A DNA stretch of 64,000 bases from Amycolatopsis lexingtonensis (GTDB lineage: Bacteria > Actinomycetota > Actinomycetes > Mycobacteriales > Pseudonocardiaceae): contig NZ_JADBEG010000001.1 of NCBI RefSeq assembly GCF_014873755.1, positions 2,792,501 to 2,856,500 on the forward strand, read 5' to 3'. A model generated the notes under the pieces. The model was given only the letters and a program-made list of their open reading frames with translations. It had not been told where the DNA came from and made no database searches. Positions within the stretch are counted from its first letter, which is position 1. Each line of letters starts with the position of its first letter. The translations under genes were made by a program, and so were the position numbers. Positions 24,240 through 32,382 of the stretch are shown piece after piece.

Positions 24240-25055
24240 TCAGAAGAAGGGCGATTCGGCCGGATCCGGTTCCACCAGCACGGTTTCCGGGTCGCGGGGG
24301 TCGTAGCGGACGCGGACGGCCGAGCCGCGCGACGGGGACTGGAGGACGGGCGTGACCATCGTCGTCACCACCGTGCGCTCCCCCGTTTCCGCCGGGAACC
24401 GGACGTGCACGACGTACCGCGGGTTCCCCAGCACCCAGACGTTGGTGAACTCGACGTGCGTGACGTGCCCGGTCACCTCGCGGCCGTACCGGCGCAGGGC
24501 TTCGGCGCGGTCGTCGGCCTCCGCCTCGGCGAGGAACGCCCGCAGCAGCACCACGATCAGCACCAGCGCGATCAGCGCGGCCACCGCCGGCACCAGGTAG
24601 GGCTCGTAGTAGACGACCCAGTCCACATCGGACCACGGCTCGCCGTCGCCGTCGAGGACCGGCAGCCGCCGCCCCACCGCCTCCGGCGGCGTCCACGAGG
24701 GAATGGCCACGCCGCTGCCCAGCGCCACACCCAGTGCGGCGGCGAGCGAGCCCGCCCGGAAGCGGACGGCCATCCGGTCCAGCGACAGGCCCGCCGTCCA
24801 CAGCATCGCGAAGCCGAGCGACGACGCCACCGTGATCGCGAGGCTGAAGAACAGCACGAGCGAAACCACCGGGCCCGCGTCGGCCCCCCACGCGTCGACG
24901 CGGTTCAGCGACATCAGCCGGAAGCCGTCCAGCAGCCCGAGCGAGCCGGACCAGCCCACCGCGGCCCAGGCGAGCGTCGTGGGCACGCCGAGCAGCCACA
25001 GCCGCCGCCCGCGACGGTCCGGCCGCGGGTCTCCCGGCAATCCGAAGGCGAACAC
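24240..25055 (-). CDS. multi-pass membrane protein with C-terminal DUF3592-like domain
   Basis: A 271-residue protein. Hydrophobic segments lie at about residues 20-42 (LWLLGVPTTLAWAAVGWSG), 60-85 (VVSLVLFFSLAITVASSLGFAMLW), 97-115 and 155-180 (VPAVAALIALVLIVVLLRAFL). The C-terminal soluble part GREVTGHVTHVEFTNVWVLGNPRYVVHVRFPAETGERTVVTTM...GSAVRVRYDPRDPETVLVEPD has the G-x-V-x-V-x-YDPxxP ending of DUF3592-like domains. The GTG start is chosen because AAAGGAGG precedes it; an ATG further up has no such site. It is paired with the membrane gene downstream. Function unknown. Confidence 0.75.
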   Translation of the reverse strand: MFAFGLPGDPRPDRRGRRLWLLGVPTTLAWAAVGWSGSLGLLDGFRLMSLNRVDAWGADAGPVVSLVLFFSLAITVASSLGFAMLWTAGLSLDRMAVRFRAGSLAAALGVALGSGVAIPSWTPPEAVGRRLPVLDGDGEPWSDVDWVVYYEPYLVPAVAALIALVLIVVLLRAFLAEAEADDRAEALRRYGREVTGHVTHVEFTNVWVLGNPRYVVHVRFPAETGERTVVTTMVTPVLQSPSRGSAVRVRYDPRDPETVLVEPDPAESPFF

Positions 25056-25131
25056 GGCGCCTCCTTTCGGTTCAGGTAAAGGTGATGGCCAAGTCACGAC
25101 CGGCCGGCCGGCGACACCGGCCGGCTCGAAC

Positions 25132-25209
25132 GGGGTGCCGCGAGGTCTTGAATGAGTCATTCAGGACCTCCCAAGACCTGAATGAGTCATTCAGGACCTC
25201 AGGCACCCC
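25132..25209. repeat. TGAATGA-type hairpin repeat, copy 1
   Basis: Two units built on TGAATGAGTCATTCA (first centred near 25156, second near 25186), each flanked by GACC/GGTC-type arms, sit inside an outer stem GGGGTGCC (25132-25139) and GGCACCCC (25202-25209). Two more copies occur at 32.3 and 59.9 kb. Here it lies between two genes on the same strand and could act as a terminator after the CHAT operon or as a mobile palindromic repeat. Confidence 0.8.
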
Positions 25210-25227
25210 ACGGCGAAGTACGCCGGA

Positions 25228-25755
25228 CTAGGCGATCGGCCCGAACACCGCGACCTTCGCCGGGTCGGCCGGGTCGACGCGGGCCTCGTGCCGGGTGCCC
25301 GGTGCGTACTGCTGGATCGTCGCGAGCGGCGTGATCAGCGGCGTGACCGTCCGGTACGTGCTGCCGTCCGCCCGGGTCACCTCCAGCGTCGCGGTGTACC
25401 GGGCCTGACCGGCGACCGTCCGGTCGGTCGGCTCCAGAGCGCGCACGACCAGCGTGGCCGCCTCGCCGGTGTCGTACAGCCGCCGCAGTTCCGTGCCGTA
25501 GGCCTGCAGTTCCTGCTGCTGGCGCAGCTGCTCGTCGGCGGGCAACGCCAGGAACTCCGCCATCGCGGGGTCGGCGTTCATCGCCCGGAACGCCTGCGCG
25601 GCCAGCTGCGGCGTCGGCAGCTGCGGGGTGATGTCGTGGCCCTGGGCGGCGGCCGCCCGGCGGAACTGCTCCGCGTGCTGCTGGAACTGCTGCGCGCCGC
25701 GGGCCGCGCCCTGGCGGGTGGCTTCGTCGACCTGGCGCCGGATCTTCTTGAACAT
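25228..25755 (-). CDS. conserved-looking soluble protein, last gene of the CHAT operon (175 aa)
   Basis: The N-terminal half is helical, charged and Gln-rich (MFKKIRRQVDEATRQGAARGAQQFQQHAEQFRRAAAAQG), probably a coiled coil or amphipathic helix. The C-terminal half, from about residue 95, is a beta-rich domain ending with an APGTRHEARVDPADPAKVAVFG strand pattern similar to DUF3592-type domains, as in the membrane genes downstream. There is no signal peptide. It follows the CHAT gene with a 49-bp gap and has a weak ribosome site. It may be an adaptor or a target of the protease; that is inference. Confidence 0.72.
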   Translation of the reverse strand: MFKKIRRQVDEATRQGAARGAQQFQQHAEQFRRAAAAQGHDITPQLPTPQLAAQAFRAMNADPAMAEFLALPADEQLRQQQELQAYGTELRRLYDTGEAATLVVRALEPTDRTVAGQARYTATLEVTRADGSTYRTVTPLITPLATIQQYAPGTRHEARVDPADPAKVAVFGPIA

Positions 25756-25804
25756 CGTGTCCTGCCTCTCTGTGCGGTGTGCACAGCTTCGGCGGGCCGC
25801 GGTG

Positions 25805-28800
25805 CTACCGAACCCAGGTTTGCCCGTCGTCGGAGGCGTCCAGGCAGGTCAGCGCCGCCCAGAACGCGGGCGAGCGGGCCGGCTCGGGCTGTTCGCGCCA
25901 CCGCGCGAGGCGGGTGCGCTGCCACTCGCACAGCTCGGTCACCGGGTCGTCGCCGTCGAGGGCGGTGTCGACGGCGATCACCAGTTCGGCCATCGGGTCC
26001 GCGCCGGGCACCGCGGCCGACGTCGGCAGCGCCCACACCGTCGCGGCCACCAGGCTGGCCCCGGCCGCGACGGCGGCGAGCAGCACGCCGAACGGCTCGG
26101 GCAGGCCGAAGTCGCTCGCGCTGGCGCAGCCGAGCAGCGCCACCCGCGGCGGCATCGTGTCCACATCGGACAGTGCCAGGTCCGCGGCGGTGAACGGCCG
26201 GTGCGCCCCGATCGGCTCGGCGGTGCCGGGCAGCTCGGCCGGGCAGGACAGGTGCAGCGCGGTCTGCGCGCCGTGTTCGTCGCGCACCCGGCTGACGTGC
26301 CCGGCGAACACCAGCCGCGAACACGGCTCGGCCAGCAGCCGGGCGAGCAGCCGCCGGTCGGTGTCGGTGCGGCGGACCAGGTCGAGCCCGCGCGCGGCGG
26401 CGGGGCGGACCGGGCCGGCGGCGAGCCGCGCGTCCAGGTGGCGGATCAGCGGCGACGCCGGCTCCTGCTTGCCGAGCACCGAGCCCAGCTCCCCGAACGC
26501 GCTCTGGCCGGGGATTCGCGGGTCGAGCAGGTACACCGGCGGCCCGTCGGCGGCACGCGGCGGGCGGCGCGGGATCCCGGCGGGCGCGAGCAGGGAGACG
26601 TCGGCGACGTCGAGGACGCGCTCGTCGCCGTCGAAGCACGTGCCCTCCTCGCCGGGTTCGAGCGCGCGCTCCGGCCGCCGGTCGGGCAGGGCGAGCAGGC
26701 CCCACGGCACCGCGGCGAGGCTGGGCGAGGGCTGCACGCGCAGGAGCGGCCGCCGCCCACCGGCAGCGGCCTCCCGCAGCCGCGCGACCAGGTCCGCGGG
26801 CAGGAGGTTGAGCGCGAGCACCCGGGCCACACGCTGTTCGCCTTCGAAGCCGCCGAAGGCGTCCTCTCCCAGCGAGCGCCGGACGGCGTCGGCGACGCTC
26901 TCGCCTTCTCGCGGGGTCGGCGAAGCATCGGCCAGGACCTCGCGGGCCGTCGCCACCAGCGCGGCGTCGACCGGGTGGACGTGGACGGCGCCGAGGTCCC
27001 GCGTGCTCCGCCAGCTCAGGTAGGTGTGGCCGGCGTCGGCGTAGCGCAGGAGGAACGTTTCGCGCCCGGGCTCGGCGGTGGGCCACGTCGTGACGGGTCC
27101 GGCGGCCGGGCGGGGCGAGCCGTACCGCTCGGCGGCGACGTCGAGCCAGCGGTCGAGTTCCATCGGCGCGTCCGGCGACCAGCGCAGGGCGGGCGGCGGG
27201 GTGAGCCGCAGGGGCAGCGACGCCGTGACGGAACCCAGTGCGGCCAGCGGGAACCCGGCGCCGGGCGGCGCGGCTTCGGGGGCGGGCAGCGTGCCGGTCA
27301 GGTCGAGCGCGGGCGCCCCGGCCCCGGCGTACGCGCCGACCGCGCAGGTGCGCTCGATCAGTTCGGCGGCCAGCCTCGGCTCCCGCAGCCGGGCCAGCAG
27401 CGTCATCAGCAGTTCGGTGGCCGGGCTCGCGACGTCACGCGCCCAGGCCGTGCGCGCCCGCGGCGACGCGAACTCGAAGCGGTAGTCCGCCGCCGCCAGC
27501 GCCACCGGGAGCAGCAGGTCCAGCACGGCCGGCAGGTCTTCGCCGCGGGCGAAGCCGATCGTGGCCGCCACGAAGTCCGTGTGCAGGCGCTGGAGCCACT
27601 CCCCGGACGCCCGCGCCGACTCCCGCGCGCGCGTCACGTGCGCCTCCGCCGCCGCCCAGTCCCCCTCGGCCGCCGCGCACCGGGCCAGCGCGACGGCCAG
27701 CCGGCGCAGGCCCGGCGTGTCCCCGTTGGCCGTCCAGAGCGACCCGGCGTGCTCGAACTGGGCGCGGGCCTGCCGGGCGTCGCCCGCGAGCAGCAGGAGG
27801 GTGCCCAGCGCGTGGCTCGCCTCCGCCACGTCACCGGTCGCGCCGGCCGCCGCGAGGTCGTCGCGGGCCGCGACGATCGCCGCGACCGCGCCCGGGAAGT
27901 CGCCGCCCAGCGCCCGGTCCGCCGCGAGGTCGATGGCGAACTTCGCGCCCGCCGGAGCGCCTTCATGCCGGAGACCGAGCCGGACCAGGTCGGCCCGGGC
28001 GTCCGCGTCCTCGCCGCCGGCCTGACGGAGGCGGGCGCGCTCGGCTTGCGCCATCACCTGCAGCGACGCCCGTTGCTCGTCGGCTCCGGTCAGGGTTTCC
28101 AGCGCGGCGAGGATCTCCTCGAGCGCGGCCAGCGCCCCGGCCGGGTCGCCGGCCGCCGCCTGGACGCGCACTTCGAGGATCTGCAGCTCCAGCTCGTCGG
28201 CGCCGTGCGGGTCGAGCAGCTCGGGCGGATACTGCCCCGGCCCGGCCGCCTTGCGCCGCGCCGCCCGGTGCCGCTGTCCCGCGATCAGTTCGCGAGCGCG
28301 GGCGACGTCACCCTCCTCAGTGGACAGTGAGATCAGCACGCGGTCGGCGACCTCGCGAGACCCTTCGATCATCCGCAGCTCGGCGTACTGTCCGAAGTGG
28401 ACAGCCGCGGCGGCGCTCACGGGGAAGACGGCCAGCACGGCCTCGGCGCACTGCCGCGCGGTGCGCAGGTCACCCGCGGCGTAGCGGAGGGTGGCCAGAT
28501 CGCTGACGGCGGCCAGTTCCAGGTCGGTCCGATCGAGCCGCTGCGCGAACTCCCGCAGCCGGCCGTACTCCCGTTGCGCACCGGCGAAATCCCGCGCCGC
28601 GCCGAGCCGCTTGGCCTCTTGCTGGGTCTCGAAGGCCTCGCCGAGCAGCCGCCGGTACTCGGCGTCGGTGAGCGAGCACGCCGGCAGTTCGCCGTACGGC
28701 GCCGGGTCGAGGCCGAAGTGCCTTGCGACGCAGCGGCAGTTGTAGCCGTGCGAACTCGCCCCCGCCAGTTCGGCGGGCAGTGGCCGGTCCGGCGGGGTGA

Positions 28801-28825
28801 GCGGCGGCGGCAGGCCGGCGAGCAC
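25805..28825 (-). CDS. TPR-CHAT caspase-like protease
   Basis: A 1006-residue cytoplasmic protein. Residues about 45-520 are helical repeats of TPR type (GAARDFAGAQREYGRLREFAQRLDRTDLELAAVSDLATLRYAAGDLRTARQCAEAVL and similar units). The C-terminal 420 residues form a CHAT domain, a caspase/separase-like cysteine peptidase: His843 in SRLVFAGHVSR and Cys900 in VALLGCASASDFG are the catalytic pair in the expected FxGH and LxxCxS settings. The N-terminus holds HGYNCRCVARHFG, possibly metal binding. The GTG start lies one base after the upstream stop. CHAT-TPR proteins occur in bacterial conflict and cell-death systems, where repeats sense a trigger and the protease cuts a partner. Confidence 0.9.
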   Translation of the reverse strand: MLAGLPPPLTPPDRPLPAELAGASSHGYNCRCVARHFGLDPAPYGELPACSLTDAEYRRLLGEAFETQQEAKRLGAARDFAGAQREYGRLREFAQRLDRTDLELAAVSDLATLRYAAGDLRTARQCAEAVLAVFPVSAAAAVHFGQYAELRMIEGSREVADRVLISLSTEEGDVARARELIAGQRHRAARRKAAGPGQYPPELLDPHGADELELQILEVRVQAAAGDPAGALAALEEILAALETLTGADEQRASLQVMAQAERARLRQAGGEDADARADLVRLGLRHEGAPAGAKFAIDLAADRALGGDFPGAVAAIVAARDDLAAAGATGDVAEASHALGTLLLLAGDARQARAQFEHAGSLWTANGDTPGLRRLAVALARCAAAEGDWAAAEAHVTRARESARASGEWLQRLHTDFVAATIGFARGEDLPAVLDLLLPVALAAADYRFEFASPRARTAWARDVASPATELLMTLLARLREPRLAAELIERTCAVGAYAGAGAPALDLTGTLPAPEAAPPGAGFPLAALGSVTASLPLRLTPPPALRWSPDAPMELDRWLDVAAERYGSPRPAAGPVTTWPTAEPGRETFLLRYADAGHTYLSWRSTRDLGAVHVHPVDAALVATAREVLADASPTPREGESVADAVRRSLGEDAFGGFEGEQRVARVLALNLLPADLVARLREAAAGGRRPLLRVQPSPSLAAVPWGLLALPDRRPERALEPGEEGTCFDGDERVLDVADVSLLAPAGIPRRPPRAADGPPVYLLDPRIPGQSAFGELGSVLGKQEPASPLIRHLDARLAAGPVRPAAARGLDLVRRTDTDRRLLARLLAEPCSRLVFAGHVSRVRDEHGAQTALHLSCPAELPGTAEPIGAHRPFTAADLALSDVDTMPPRVALLGCASASDFGLPEPFGVLLAAVAAGASLVAATVWALPTSAAVPGADPMAELVIAVDTALDGDDPVTELCEWQRTRLARWREQPEPARSPAFWAALTCLDASDDGQTWVR

Positions 28826-28826
28826 G

Positions 28827-29831
28827 TCAGAACTCCTCGTCGCCGGCCGCGGCCGCCGCCCGTTCGGCCAGGGTCCGGGCCGCCGTCGGCAGTGCCTCGC
28901 GCGCCCGCACGAGCGCGACCACCTCGGCGCGGTCCTCCGGCGTCGTGCCGACGAGAGCCTCGGCCGTCACGCCGACGACGAGTCCGATGTGGACGTCTCC
29001 GGTCAGGTCCGCCGCTCCGGAGAACTGTCCGACACCGAGCCGCAGCGGCACCTCCGCGACGACCTCGCCGTCCCGGGTCGCGAACGCCGTGAGCGCCGCG
29101 TCGGCGAAGGCCCCGGCGACTTCGACCTCGAGCCGGGTGCCGGTCGGCGCGGCGACGATCCGCCAGGTCACGGTGTCCTCCGCGGCGTCGAGGACGCCCG
29201 GCGGCACCCGCGCCCAGTCGACGCTCGCCCGGCCCTCGGCCAGAATCCCTTGCCCGGCCGACGATCCCTCCGTACCCGCCGCCAGTGCGTACGCCCGCTG
29301 TCCCGGCGAGACGGCGGCCGCCAGCGCGGCCGCGGCTTCGGCGCGCACGACGTCGTCCCGGTCATCGAACCAGGCGGACAAGCGCAGGCACAGGTCGCGG
29401 ACTTCGTCGGCGACGGCGGTCGCCGCGATCCCCTCGGCGGCAGCGTCGAACAGCTCCCCCGGCGTGGCTTCGAAGCCGTCCAGCACGCCCTCGGCCACGG
29501 CCGTCGTCGCGACCGCGGCTTCCAGGTCCAGCAACGCGGGATCCAGCGGCGGAATGCCGAGGACGGGGCTCGCGGGCCACCACCGGCGGGCCCACAGCAG
29601 CAGCGCGAGCGCGGCCAGTTCCGGCCGGGCGGGCACCTCGGCGTGCCCGGCGGTGATGGCTCCCAGCGCGCGTTCTTCGCCGACGAGCCGCGTCAGCCAC
29701 GGTTCCGCGGCCGCGGCGTCGCTCAGCTCGACGCGCATCGTCGCGGGCACCCCGGCGAGCAGTTCGGCGAGCGCGAACCGGACGAGCCCGCCGTCCGCCG
29801 CGACGACGGGGGTGTGCACCGGGTGCGTCAC
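28827..29831 (-). CDS. uncharacterised protein of the CHAT operon (334 aa)
   Basis: A soluble, Ala-rich, acidic protein starting VTHPVHTPVVAADGGLVRFALAELLAGVP. The first two thirds are helical (LAALALLLWARRWWPASPVLGIPPLDPALLDLEAAVATTAVAEGVLDGFEATPGELFDAAAEG). The last third looks beta-rich with WRIVAAPTGTRLEVEVAGAFADAALTAFATRDGEVVAEVPL. No known catalytic motif is visible. It overlaps the upstream gene by GTGA and abuts the CHAT gene with one base between, so it is likely a dedicated partner, regulator or substrate of the protease. Confidence 0.75.
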   Translation of the reverse strand: MTHPVHTPVVAADGGLVRFALAELLAGVPATMRVELSDAAAAEPWLTRLVGEERALGAITAGHAEVPARPELAALALLLWARRWWPASPVLGIPPLDPALLDLEAAVATTAVAEGVLDGFEATPGELFDAAAEGIAATAVADEVRDLCLRLSAWFDDRDDVVRAEAAAALAAAVSPGQRAYALAAGTEGSSAGQGILAEGRASVDWARVPPGVLDAAEDTVTWRIVAAPTGTRLEVEVAGAFADAALTAFATRDGEVVAEVPLRLGVGQFSGAADLTGDVHIGLVVGVTAEALVGTTPEDRAEVVALVRAREALPTAARTLAERAAAAAGDEEF

Positions 29832-31129
29832 GACACGGCCTCCAGGTCCGGCAGCCGGGCCACGAGTGCGCGGCGCACCTTCGTCCGCAGGTCCAGCGAG
29901 GTGGAGCGGACGACGCCGGTGAGCAGATCCCGGACCTCGCCCGCGTCGGCCGGGCGGTCGCCGCGGACGTCGAAGCCGTGCAGCCGGACCCACAGCCGGC
30001 CGAGGAACTGCTTGGCGAACTCCCGCAGGTCGCGCACGAGCTCAGGGTCGGGCCGCGCGGTGAGCGGCGTGGTGCCGGCCAGCGCACGGCGGGCGTGCAG
30101 CACGTACCCCTCGCGCGCGACCCGGGCGTTGAGCTGCCGGGCGAGTTCCGGCGCCTCGCCGGGCGCGCCGCCGTCGAGCGGCCGGAGCGCGGGCGCGAGG
30201 ACGACGCCGAGCGCGAAGCAGGTGGCGAGCGCGGGCAAGCCGAGCCCGAACCCGGCGGCGACCCGGGCGAGTTCGTCGGCGACGAGGGTGTCCACGGCAC
30301 CCCGCTCGTCGGCGGGCAGCCGGCGCAAGGTGGCGCGCACCCGCCGCTCGACACTGCGTTCGAGCAGTTCGGGCCCGGTTTCGTCGTGCCGCCGCAGCGG
30401 GGGCACGGCGGTGCGGTCCCCGCGCTGCAGCCCGAGTTCCGGCGCACCGGGGACGGCTTCGGACCCGCCGGGCCGGCGCAGGGCGAGTCCCAGCGCGTGC
30501 CCGGCGGCGGAACCGGCGAGCGCGCGCCAGGCGTCGTCGCCGAGGTCGTCCGCGAAGGCGCCGAGCAACGCGACGGCGTCCCCGGGCGCGCCCCCGGGAT
30601 CGGCCGGGCTCCGCCAGTGCCGGTGCAGCTCCGCGGTGAGATCGGCCGCCACCTGGGGATCGGCCAGGTACGCGGCCAGCCGCGCGACCCCGGCTTCTTC
30701 GGTGTCCCCGTGCAGCTCGCGCAACGCCGCCGCGGCCGCCTCCGGCGCGTCCGGGCCGGGCGCGCCGGACGTCGTGGCCAGCTCGTAGGCCAGGGGGAAG
30801 CAGACGTCCTGGACGTCGCCGGCGGTGATGCGCAGTGCCCGGCGCTGCCGCTTGAGGTGCGTGAACCACTCGGCGGTCGCCCGCAGCCGCGCGGCGTCGG
30901 CGACCAGCAGCGCGGTCAGCTCCGCCGCCTCGGCGGGTTCGAGCAGCGGCCGCCCCAGCCGCGGCCGCGCGGCGGTGCGCACGACGAGCGGGTCGATGAT
31001 CTTCTTGACGGTGCGGGTCAAGGGACCGCCGTCCGCCGCGGACAGGACGTCGACCCCGGGGATCCGCGCCCACGCGGCGGCGAGCACGGCCGACCGCACC
31101 CGAGCCCGCCCCGATCCGGCCACCGCCAC
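29828..31129 (-). CDS. uncharacterised protein, first gene of the CHAT operon (433 aa)
   Basis: A soluble protein with a helical first half; LTRTVKKIIDPLVVRTAARPRLGRPLLEPAEAAELTALLVADAARLRATAEWFTHLKRQRRALRITAGDVQDVCFPLAYELA is the best-conserved-looking stretch. A variable Arg/Glu-rich middle follows, and then EFAKQFLGRLWVRLHGFDVRGDRPADAGEVRDLLTGVVRSTSLDLRTKVRRALVARL. I do not recognise the fold and see no nucleotide-binding or nuclease motif. The GTG start has GAGGGG before it. As leader of the four-gene unit it might be the sensor or scaffold. Its layout resembles the partner proteins of CHAT/TPR conflict operons described by comparative genomics (the group called CATRA), but I cannot confirm homology. 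Confidence 0.72.
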   Translation of the reverse strand: MAVAGSGRARVRSAVLAAAWARIPGVDVLSAADGGPLTRTVKKIIDPLVVRTAARPRLGRPLLEPAEAAELTALLVADAARLRATAEWFTHLKRQRRALRITAGDVQDVCFPLAYELATTSGAPGPDAPEAAAAALRELHGDTEEAGVARLAAYLADPQVAADLTAELHRHWRSPADPGGAPGDAVALLGAFADDLGDDAWRALAGSAAGHALGLALRRPGGSEAVPGAPELGLQRGDRTAVPPLRRHDETGPELLERSVERRVRATLRRLPADERGAVDTLVADELARVAAGFGLGLPALATCFALGVVLAPALRPLDGGAPGEAPELARQLNARVAREGYVLHARRALAGTTPLTARPDPELVRDLREFAKQFLGRLWVRLHGFDVRGDRPADAGEVRDLLTGVVRSTSLDLRTKVRRALVARLPDLEAVS

Positions 31130-31433
31130 CCCCTCGTTCTCCCTCCCACCTTACGAGACGCCGAGGGTGCCCGGCAGCCGTGACGTCCGCAGTGGACGTT
31201 GCGTGCCGCCGCGCCGGGCCGCGGCGGCAGGCGGATGCGCCCCAATCCGGAACCAGAACACCAGACCCAGCAGCCACATCGGTCACCGCCCGCCGAAGCG
31301 GCCGCGCCGGCAGAGTCCGACGGCCTGCGGCGTCACGGCTGACAGTGGTACGCGGGCGAAAAACCGTTGGCGGACCGCGGCGGCCGCTGCTACCTTCCCG
31401 GAGGCCGTGCGAGAGACCGAGGAGGTGGTACCC
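31130..31433. other. divergent intergenic region with promoter for the leader ORF
   Basis: No gene is seen in this 304-bp stretch between the CHAT operon and the leader ORF. On the plus strand TTGGCG (31367-31372) and TACCTT (31391-31396) with an 18-bp spacer form a reasonable sigma-70-type promoter about 38 bp before the leader ORF. A GTGGACG string near 31190 is one of the oriented motif copies noted elsewhere. Confidence 0.5.
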
Positions 31434-31484
31434 GTGAACCAGGCGACATGGGTGCTCTCCTCCGGGGTCACGGTCGGGCGATAG
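31434..31484 (+). CDS. 16-codon leader ORF upstream of the hydrolase gene
   Basis: GTG preceded by GAGGAGGTGGTACCC, the strongest ribosome site in this stretch, opens a short ORF reading VNQATWVLSSGVTVGR and then TAG. It ends 45 bp before the hydrolase start, with a hairpin in between that reaches into the hydrolase ribosome site. A strong site for so short an ORF suggests a translated leader peptide that controls the downstream gene. Confidence 0.5.
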   Translation: MNQATWVLSSGVTVGR

Positions 31485-31489
31485 GTCGC

Positions 31490-31518
31490 CCGGGAGCGCC
31501 GTTCGGCAGCACTCCCGG
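31490..31518 (+). promoter_or_regulatory. hairpin overlapping the hydrolase ribosome-binding site
   Basis: CCGGGAG (31490-31496) pairs with CTCCCGG (31512-31518). The last two G bases of the stem are the first bases of GGAAGG, the likely Shine-Dalgarno sequence of the hydrolase gene at 31530. Formation of the stem would limit initiation; ribosomes on the leader ORF would not cover it, so the exact mechanism is open. Confidence 0.45.
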
Positions 31519-31529
31519 AAGGCACGACC

Positions 31530-32261
31530 ATGCACTTCACTTCCGAACAACGCCTCGGCGACGGTGTCCTCGAGCGCGGGTTCACCCTCGGCGAAGTCCC
31601 CGGCATCCTGTGGACACCCGAGTCCGCGCCCGGACCGGTTCCGCTGCTCCTGCTCGGCCACCCCGGCGGCCTGGAGCGGATGCACCCGCGGCTCGCGGCC
31701 CGCGCCCGGCACGCGGTGGCGGACGGCTACGCCGCGGCCACGATCGAGCTGCCCGGCGGCGGCGACCGGCCCCGGCTGGCCACCGTCGACGAGGCACGAG
31801 CCGACCTGCGCCGCGCCTTGGCGGCCGGCGAACCGGTCGGCGAGGACGTCGTAGAGCGGCTCATCTTCCCGCTGGTCGATCAGGCGGTCCCGGAATGGCG
31901 GGCCACGCTCGACGCCCTCCTCGCGCAGCCCGGGATCGACGGCCCGGTCGGGTTCGCGGGCGGCGTGCTCGCCATCGCCGTCCGGCTGGCGCTGGTCGAG
32001 CCGCGCATCGCGGCCGCGGTCCTGTTCGCCGGCAGCTACGTGCCCCGCCGCATGTTCGACGAGGCCCGGCAGGTCACCACCCCGCTGCTGGTCCTGCTGC
32101 AGTGGGACGACGAAGGCAACGACCGGCAGCTGGCGCTCGACCTGTTCGATGCCTTGGGCGCCAAGGAAAAGACGTTGCACGCCAACCTGGGCGGGCACAC
32201 CGGCATCCCGGGGTTCGAGGGGGATGACGGGAGCCGGTTCTTCGCCCGGCACCTGAAGTGA
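31530..32261 (+). CDS. alpha/beta hydrolase fold protein lacking the nucleophile
   Basis: A 243-residue protein of the dienelactone-hydrolase-like group. LLLLGHPGGLERMHPRLAARARHAVADGYAAATIELPGGGDR is the oxyanion strand region; the late acid and base are still seen in LLQWDDEGNDRQ and HANLGGHTGIPGF (His223). The nucleophile elbow, however, reads GPVGFAGGVLAIA, with Ala143 where Ser or Cys should be. Either the protein is not a hydrolase or it uses another residue. It follows a leader ORF and hairpin and ends just before a copy of the hairpin repeat, convergent with the MDMPI-family gene. Confidence 0.82.
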   Translation: MHFTSEQRLGDGVLERGFTLGEVPGILWTPESAPGPVPLLLLGHPGGLERMHPRLAARARHAVADGYAAATIELPGGGDRPRLATVDEARADLRRALAAGEPVGEDVVERLIFPLVDQAVPEWRATLDALLAQPGIDGPVGFAGGVLAIAVRLALVEPRIAAAVLFAGSYVPRRMFDEARQVTTPLLVLLQWDDEGNDRQLALDLFDALGAKEKTLHANLGGHTGIPGFEGDDGSRFFARHLK

Positions 32262-32296
32262 GCGAGCCCCGGCGGGTCAGCCAGGGCTCGCCCAGT

Positions 32297-32349
32297 GTCT
32301 TGAATGAGTCATTCAGGTCTTCGGAGGTCCTGAATGACTCATTCAAGAC
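32297..32349. repeat. TGAATGA-type hairpin repeat, copy 2
   Basis: Perfect 21-base inverted arms (32297-32317 and 32329-32349) separated by 11 bases; each arm contains the palindromic 15-mer TGAATGASTCATTCA. It lies between convergent genes, where it would act as a terminator for both, but the same element at 59.9 kb lies between genes of one direction. Confidence 0.88.
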
Positions 32350-32382
32350 CTCTGCCGCGGCCGGGCAGCCCAGGCTGATCCG

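Noticed and set aside
25628..28330. 900-codon plus-strand frame across the CHAT gene
   Set aside because: Arg/Gly/Pro-rich noise without domain; the minus strand holds an intact TPR-CHAT protein.
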